A stretch of 64,000 bases of DNA from contig JAQJVL010000731.1 in the NCBI GenBank assembly GCA_035578905.1, positions 201,001 through 265,000 on the forward strand, given 5' to 3'. The notes under the pieces are model-generated. The model ran no database searches, was not told where the DNA came from, and saw nothing but the letters and a program-made list of their open reading frames with translations. Position 1 is the stretch's first letter. Each line of letters starts with the position of its first letter. This document shows positions 57,402 through 64,000 of the stretch, piece by piece. A program made the translations under genes and the position numbers. This DNA comes from Stictocephala bisonia. Taxonomy: Eukaryota > Arthropoda > Insecta > Hemiptera > Membracidae.

Positions 57402-57814
57402 TGTTCGGTTGCATGCTGATGCGCAACGGTGGTTAGTTAGTAGGTTAAAAATATAAAATAATGAAAATAGAATGTAAAAATGACTGTTTATTAAACACTT
57501 AATATGAACTGTTATAATTTATATGAATGAATAAAACAATGCATATAATACCGGAAACTAATCTATGATAATTATGAAAGTTAAAAAATGGAATAGAAAT
57601 GAGGTAAATTAGAAGAAGGACGGAGCTGAGTGCGTCCGTTGCTTCTCGCTTCTAACTTGACACAGATAAAAAAATGGAATGAAATGAGGTAAATTAGAAG
57701 GAGGACGGAGCTGAGTGCGTCAGTTGACTCTGTCCCCTTCCCCCGAAGGGTAGAGGGCCTGGGGGTTCTGACCTTCACCAGCCATGGCGAAGACTTAACA
57801 ACACCCAATTTTCA
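57402..57814 (-). repeat. BEL/Pao 5' LTR
   Basis: Direct repeat of 42745-43259, nearly identical except for one fewer internal 80-bp unit and a few substitutions, implying modest age. The 5' end on the minus strand is TGAAAATTGGG. Similarity stops at 57814; the hairpin next to the other LTR is absent here. Confidence 0.85.
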
Positions 57815-58444
57815 TATTTTGGCTTTTCTTATCGTTACACCGTTCCTTAACCATTTTAATAGTTTATTGTCAAACTAAGACAATTTTTTTTCAGGAGGAC
57901 GTTAAACAGTTGATTTGTGCTAATATTTTTGGTTTGACAACAGTTTATATTTTCTAATGTGTTGTATCGCCTATTATATTTAGTTATCGTTATATTATTT
58001 ATTCACCACTCGCACATGAGTATACATGTGTCCCGGCTGGCACGTGGTACGGGTGGGCGGGTCGGGGTAAAGGTGAGGTCGGAGGGTGAGTGACCTAGAT
58101 ATGATCACGCGATCAATGAACTAACTTCTACTTCCACTTCATTCATCTTCTTCCAAACTGAAGACAATTGCCAAAATCCTCAATATCGCAAGTTTTTATA
58201 CTTTATCCCCAACATCGCCAAAACCTTGATATAATCCGTCAATCATGGGTGAACCCAATAAATCAATTCGTGTGAGCTATCATGCATGATTGATATGATA
58301 TCAGGTAGTTATATGACTGATGTGATGTCGAGTATACATTTTCATTAGTTATTATATTATTATAAGTTGTATTTTATATTACTATAAAACTTGGAATGAT
58401 AATATATGCCTAATTATTTTGTTAATGTTTATCAGAACGTGGAA
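57815..58444. other. Interval with no gene seen
   Basis: AT-rich, with a short G-rich patch near 58049-58080 (GGGTGGGCGGGTCGGGG) resembling the 36-bp minisatellite core. CGTTCCTTAACC at 57841 resembles the 82-bp array, as expected if the BEL element landed at its edge. Confidence 0.45.
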
Positions 58445-58835
58445 CCAACATTGTGTTATAACCCAGCTACTTTGCACATTGTATGCGATATGTATGTTGT
58501 ATGTCATCTCATTACTGTCAAAGCAACCACTCAATGGTTACCTTCGACGTGGATTCGAAAGATAAGTCTAGTATCATGTTGAATGTTGACCAGTGTTCGG
58601 ATGTTACTTGAGGGAGAGAGTTTAGTGTCAGGCTCGTAGTCAGCAAAAAATCAGTCCAGTACTTGGTGGTTCGTATTCGATATGACGATAAAGTACAGGT
58701 CCTTTGGTTGCACTGGCCATTGCCTAGTAGTAAGTTTCCTTTCTGAACATAAGTCTATCTCATTTTATAACCAGACTACACACAGGTCTTCCACACTCAA
58801 CATACACTCATTAGCCAATTCATATTGGCTGTAAA
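58445..58835 (+). repeat. SINE-like dispersed repeat, copy 2
   Basis: Same family and orientation as 18938-19345, diverged. Shared blocks include TAACCCAGCTAC, GTGTCAGGCT, AATCAGTCCAGTACT, GGTTCG, CAGGTCCTTT, AACCAGACTACAC. It ends in CACTCA-rich sequence about 170 bp before the 114-bp array. Confidence 0.6.
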
Positions 58836-59001
58836 ATAAATAAATTGTGTCTAGGAATTCTGATTTTAAAACATATATCCATTTATAAATTGTATGAAGT
58901 AGAATTACCACGTAAACCAGTCATGAGACGTGTTTTAGTTTAAAAGTTAAGGAAAATTATCAGATCTCGTCGAAAATTGCTGAAAGAGTGTATTCAAACA
59001 C

Positions 59002-61054
59002 GTTTGACACGTGGGAGGAGAGCTGTGTGTTTTACAGTAACATCTGTCACGACGAAGAGATGTTTGTTATTACGACACTCGACCTACCAGCTCACCACAC
59101 CTCACTATACAATAAGTTTGACACGCGGGAGGAGAGCTGTGTGTTTTACAGTAACATCTGTCACGACGAATAGATGTTTGTTATTACGACACTCGACCTA
59201 CCAGCTCACCACACCTCACTATACAATAAGTTTGACACGCGGGAGGAGAGCTGTGTGTTTTACAGTAACATCTGTCACGACGAAGAGATGTTTGTTATTA
59301 CGACACTCGACCTACCAGCTCACCACACCTCACTGTACAATAAGTTTGACACGCGGGAGGAGAGCTGTGTGTTTTACAGTCACATCTGTCACGACGAAGA
59401 GATGTTTGTTATTACGACACTCGACCTACCAGCTCACCACACCTCACTATACAATAAGTTTGACACGCGGGAGGAGAGCTGTGTGTTTTACTGTAACATC
59501 TGTCACGACGAAGAGATGTTTGTTATTACGACACTCGACCTACCAGCTCACCACACCTCACTGTACAATAAGTTTGACACACGGGAGGAGAGCTGTGTGT
59601 TTTACAGTAACATCTGTCACAACGAATAGATGTTTGTTATTACGACACTCGACCTACCAGCTCACCACACCTCACTATACAATAAGTTTGACACACGGGA
59701 GGAGAGCTGTGTGTTTTACTGTAACATCTGTCACGACGAAGAGATGTTTGTTATTACGACACTCGACCTACCAGCTCACCACACCTCACTGTACAATAAG
59801 TTTGACACGCGGGAGGAGAGCTGTGTGTTTTACTGTAACATCTGTCACGACGAAGAGATGTTTGTTATTACGACACTCGACCTACCAGCTCACAACACCT
59901 CACTGTACAATAAGTTTGACACGCGGGAGGGGAGCTGTGTGTTTTACAGTCACATCTGTCACAACGAATATTTGTTTGTTATTACGACACTCGACCTACC
60001 AGCTCACAACACCTCACTATACAATAAGTTTGACACGCGGGAGGAGAGCTGTGTGTTTTACAGTAACATCTGTCACGACGAAGAGATGTTTGTTATTACG
60101 ACACTCGACCTACCAGCTCACCACACCTCACTGTACAATAAGTTTGACACGCGGGAGGGGAGCTGTCTGTTTTACAGTCACATCTGTCACGACGAAGAGA
60201 TGTTTGTTATTACGACACTCGACCTACCAGCTCACCACACCTCACTGTACAATAAGTTTGACACGCGGGAGGGGAGCTGTGTGTTTTACAGTAACATCTG
60301 TCACGACGAAGAGATGTTTGTTATTACGACACTCGACCTACCAGCTCACCACACCTCACTGTACAATAAGTTTGACACGCGGGAGGGGAGCTGTGTGTTT
60401 TACAGTCACATCTGTCACGACGAAGAGATGTTTGTTATTACGACACTCGACCTACCAGCTCACCACACCTCACTGTACAATAAGTTTGACACGCGGGAGG
60501 AGAGCTGTGTGTTTTACTGTAACATCTGTCACGACGAAGAGATGTTTGTTATTACGACACTCGACCTACCAGCTCACCACACCTCACTGTACAATAAGTT
60601 TGACACACGGGAGGAGAGCTGTGTGTTTTACTGTAACATCTGTCACGACGAAGAGATGTTTGTTATTACGACACTCGACCTACCAGCTCACCACACCTCA
60701 CTGTACAATAAGTTTGACACGCGGGAGGAGAGCTGTGTGTTTTACAGTAACATCTGTCACGACGAAGAGATGTTTGTTATTACGACACTCGACCTACCAG
60801 CTCACCACACCTCACTGTACAATAAGTTTGACACGCGGGAGGAGAGCTGTGTGTTTTACTGTAACATCTGTCACGACGAAGAGATGTTTGTTATTACGAC
60901 ACTCGACCTACCAGCTCACCACACCTCACTGTACAATAAGTTTGACACGCGGGAGGAGAGCTGTGTGTTTTACTGTAACATCTGTCACGACGAAGAGATG
61001 TTTGTTATTACGACACTCGACCTACCAGCTCACCACACCTCACTATACAATAAG
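59002..61054 (+). repeat. 114-bp minisatellite, exactly 18 units; open in two frames
   Basis: GTTTGACACG marks each unit; 59002 to 61054 is 2052 bp, exactly 18 x 114, so no net length change. Units differ by a few substitutions (CAGTAACATC/CAGTCACATC/CTGTAACATC, GAAGAG/GAATAG, ACGCGGG/ACACGGG). Because 114 is 38 codons, one frame is open for 695 codons (58977-61064) with repeats like LTRGRRAVCFTVTSVTT. Another frame (FDTREESCVFYSNICHDEEM) is broken by TAG in two units. No known domain in either; a gene is possible but unproven. Confidence 0.95.
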
Positions 61055-61273
61055 TTTGCAGTAAGTTGAGAGTACAGTTATCTCGGTGGTTCTAGATGGT
61101 ACTAACTGGTTGAATATTGGCTTTAGACCTACATGGCGATTTTAGTATGTATCTTGAATATATAAATGTATTATTTTGTAATTGTCCTCAACAATTATTT
61201 CTGGAATTTTTTAAAGTTGCCAATTGTTTATCATTGAAAATAACCGTAAAGTGACAAATACATTAATTATGGA
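61055..61273. other. Interval with no gene seen
   Basis: Short AT-rich stretch between the array and the foldback; nothing recognisable. Confidence 0.4.
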
Positions 61274-63736
61274 ATTAACAGTCGATAAGTGGTATAATCA
61301 TCCAACCGTACCCAGCTTTGACGGCTCATATGATATGGTCCCGTTATGAATGAATCCTTTAGGTTTGAGTATTGTAAAAGTGGTGTACTTAAATCACAGA
61401 CAAATATCAAGGCCACCTTGTTATAAATACAGTAGTGGTTAAATATTATAAAGGTTGTATTCTTTCTCTGTTCTTAAATCGACCACAATATTATATATTT
61501 ATTTTTATTGTTTTCACTTGTGTTGCTTAGTGTCAATTTAATAAAAAGTGTCATTAGTACTAATTTTTTGTTCTATTTTGTTTTATGTCAAAGACACATT
61601 TTTATGAACTCTTTTTAATTGACGCATTATTATTCTTATGGTTTAAGTAATAAAACATTTCTAGATTTATGAAATAATTTAAATGTGTGTAAATGCTGTA
61701 ATTGAATAAGTAAAAATAAAAAATAGGTACGTCATGTCTCTAAAATGTTTATGATTTGTTGATTTAAATATTCTATAGCTAAACCAGTTTAGAAATTAAA
61801 TGAAAATGTGTCTATTTACAAATATGTCTCATTTTAATCAACTGCTTCTCGTGACTTATCAGTTGTTGCGTAACAAAATTATTTAGAACTAGCACCCGTC
61901 CTTCGTACAGGGTTTACGTTGAATTATATTGTGCTAATTGCATTCAGTAATACAAAAAATGTACCTACTGTCATCTGTATAATGCAAAAGTGCGTTATTG
62001 TCACGGCACCTCTAGGAAAGAAGACGGCAGGTATCACGTGCGTCTCCTATGACGTCACATGGATGAAATGACAACAAAAGACACATTAATTTAGTTTATG
62101 TGTCTGAAGATGGTAACTTTGTTACTGAAAGGCCTTACGAAATTAAAAAATTATTTACTGGAGTGTTTGTTTCATCTTATACATTAAAATATACAAATAT
62201 ACTGTTCTGATTCCTGAAGTTTACACTTCCATCTGATAAGTGGTAAATAACTTGCATACTACTAAATAATGCGATTGATAGATTTAGTCACCAGTATTTT
62301 ATCGAATACTCATCCAGGTGATTTCGCTCATGTGACGTCACAGTATACTGCGCAACCTCGTCGTGATACCTACCGTTTTTATAGTTACCGTGGTTAGGTT
62401 TGGTCCGGAATTTACTTCAGAACAATGTAAGTTGTTTATTTATTCCAACAGCTGATTAATGAAAGTATTATAAACAGTTAATTGTCATATTGGTATTGCT
62501 ATAGGGCCAGGGGTTACATTGATACTTCATAAAACCCTTGGGGTAGTTTCCTTATGGCATTTCAAAATAAAGATAAACCTATTTGTTAATGTGAGACCCT
62601 AAGATTGTCCATGCAACATTTCATATGAATGGGTCCAGTAGTTTTTGCTTGATTGAGTAGCACACACAGACACCATTAGATTTTTATGTAATAGTAAGAT
62701 AAGATAATGAATGATCATTGACTACTTATGTATAAGTTAACTCATCGTTGTAAACAATTGTTATCGTTTAGAATACAGACCATTAACATGTATTTTGTTT
62801 TGACATTCTGATTGATATATAAACACCAGTAGAACCTTCAAATCCTGAACAAACCACATTTGTTATCATCCAATCCTCGCGGGACACCTGTGATCAAATT
62901 GTTCAGCTGAATACAAATCGAATTGTGGAGCATCATTGCCTCATAACCATTTATTTATCGTCGCCCAGGAACGTCTGGGATGCCATCCACGCTCGTTCCC
63001 GACCTCCGGTCTGTCTGAACCGACTTTTACTTTACTTAGTTTATAACCGATGACATCATCGACTTGGCGTGCAATACTTCTGACAAGATACCTGCTTAGT
63101 CATCAGCTCGCCCATGTACGAGCTAGCGTGAGCGAATGAACATTTACTTAGATCAGTGTATATGTGTCTAACTCTAAATAGATAAGAATACCGACTTTTC
63201 ATAAGTTAAGAAAGGTTCTTATATTAAATATAATAATTATAATTTATAATTTTGACAAATCATAAACATTTTAGAGACATGGCATTCCTATGTTTTTATT
63301 TTTACTTATTCAATTACAGCATTTACACACATTTAAATTATTTCATAAATCTATGAATGTTTTATTACTTAAACCATAAGAATAATAATGCGTCAATTAA
63401 AAAGAGTTCATAAAAATGTGTCTTTGACATAAAATAGAACAAAAAATTAGTACTAATGACACTTTTTATTTAATTGACAATAAGCAACACAAGTGAAAAC
63501 AATAAAAATAAATATATATTATTGTGGTCGATTTAAGAACAGAGAAAGAATACAACCTTTATAATATTTAACCACTATTGTATTTATAACAAGGTGGCCT
63601 TGATATTTGTCTGTGATTTAAGTACACCACTTTTACAATACTAAAACCTAAAGGATTCATTCATAACGGGACCATATCATATGAGCCGTCAAAGCTGGGT
63701 ACGGTTGGATGATTATACCACTTATCGACTGTTAAT
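61274..63736. mobile_element. Foldback: inverted arms of about 485 bp around a 1.5-kb centre
   Basis: 61274-61758 is the reverse complement of 63256-63736 at high identity with a few small indels (outer ends ATTAACAGTCGATAAGTGG, inner ends CAAATCATAAACATTTTAG). The centre holds a minus-strand non-autonomous Helitron (61889-62699). No transposase. It may be a foldback transposon or two inverted copies of one repeat. Confidence 0.88.
61889..62699 (-). mobile_element. Non-autonomous Helitron, 811 bp
   Basis: On the minus strand the 5' end is TCTTACTATTACATAAAAAT preceded by A, followed by a GTCTGTGTGTGCTAC and CTACTGGACCCATTCATATG region. The 3' end is hairpin CCCTGTACGAAGGACGGG, then TGCTAG and a T (61888). 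A|T insertion, TC start and CTAG end fit. No coding capacity. Confidence 0.78.
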
Positions 63737-64000
63737 AATTATAATTTTTCCAAATAAATACACCCAGTTTCAAGCGTGTTTTACAAGAATATAACTTTTT
63801 AAAATAAGAAAAAACTGGCAAAGATTAGCTTATTCTTGCGGTAGGTAAGTTCAGGAATGTGACTTCTCTTTAGTATGAGTATGATTGACCTGTCTAGTTT
63901 ACTTCGTTCGATTTAGGCTCAGAAATGGCCATTTATTAATAGCCAAATATCCATGGTAACCAAGTTACTTACAGCTTAAATTTTAATCCGAACCACGCAT
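63737..64000. other. Right edge, no gene seen
   Basis: AT-rich sequence with no recognisable repeat or frame. Confidence 0.4.

Larger units (their letters stand above)
42745..57814 (-). mobile_element. BEL/Pao LTR retrotransposon, disrupted by nested insertions
   Basis: Two LTR-like direct repeats (42745-43259 and 57402-57814) bracket a minus-strand internal region: primer site (57384-57401), leader, gag start (56833), then about 9.1 kb of foreign sequence, the rest of gag, zinc knuckle, protease, a stub of RT, and the end of integrase. Most of RT, RNase H and the integrase front are deleted, so it cannot move by itself. TACACC at 42739-42744 and 57836-57841 may be a target duplication, but the right copy lies 21 bp outside the similarity boundary. 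Confidence 0.85.

Noticed and set aside
59174..61069. The FDTREESCVFY frame as the coding frame of the 114-bp array
   Set aside because: It is interrupted by TAG in two units, unlike the alternative frame; neither has a known domain.

Overview
This is AT-rich animal nuclear DNA, almost certainly from an insect. The evidence is the mobile elements: a Helitron with an OTU domain, piggyBac and hAT relics, a BEL/Pao element, a Ty1/copia fragment, a jockey-type LINE and a Gypsy-type element with an env gene. A hemipteran is a guess from general feel only. I found no convincing complete host gene and no rRNA or tRNA gene. Every coding region I can support belongs to a transposable element.

Layout. 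1-4175 is the 5' part of an autonomous Helitron on the minus strand, running off the left edge. 7254-8326 is a decayed piggyBac element. 9480-11990 holds dead LINE and copia fragments. 13405-13532 is a tRNA-derived SINE. From 15.8 kb to 42.6 kb the window is dominated by tandem minisatellite arrays with units of 74, 107, 36, 107, 96, 74, 36, about 66.5 and 82 bp. These are separated by dispersed repeats, two non-autonomous hAT elements with 8-bp target duplications, and foldback structures. A 114-bp array of exactly 18 units lies at 59002-61054. Tandem arrays cover roughly 15 kb, nearly a quarter of the window.

42745-57814 is a nest. A BEL/Pao element on the minus strand, with LTRs at both ends, is split inside gag by about 9.1 kb of other sequence. 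That insert holds an unassigned LTR-like segment, the diverged 5' end of a second BEL copy, and a plus-strand Gypsy/errantivirus-like element (48966-56447). The pol and env frames of the Gypsy element are open throughout, but its 5' LTR and gag start are missing. A 534-bp non-autonomous Helitron sits in the BEL 3' noncoding region. The right end (61274-63736) is a foldback with arms of about 485 bp enclosing another non-autonomous Helitron.

How the genes work together: the Gypsy-type gag, pol and env would form one retroviral unit. Gag-Pol would be joined by a -1 frameshift at an in-phase A-AAA-AAC heptamer, and Env would probably come from a spliced RNA. The BEL, copia, LINE and piggyBac genes are broken. 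The Helitron reading frame is open to the window edge apart from one in-frame stop between its OTU and Helitron domains.
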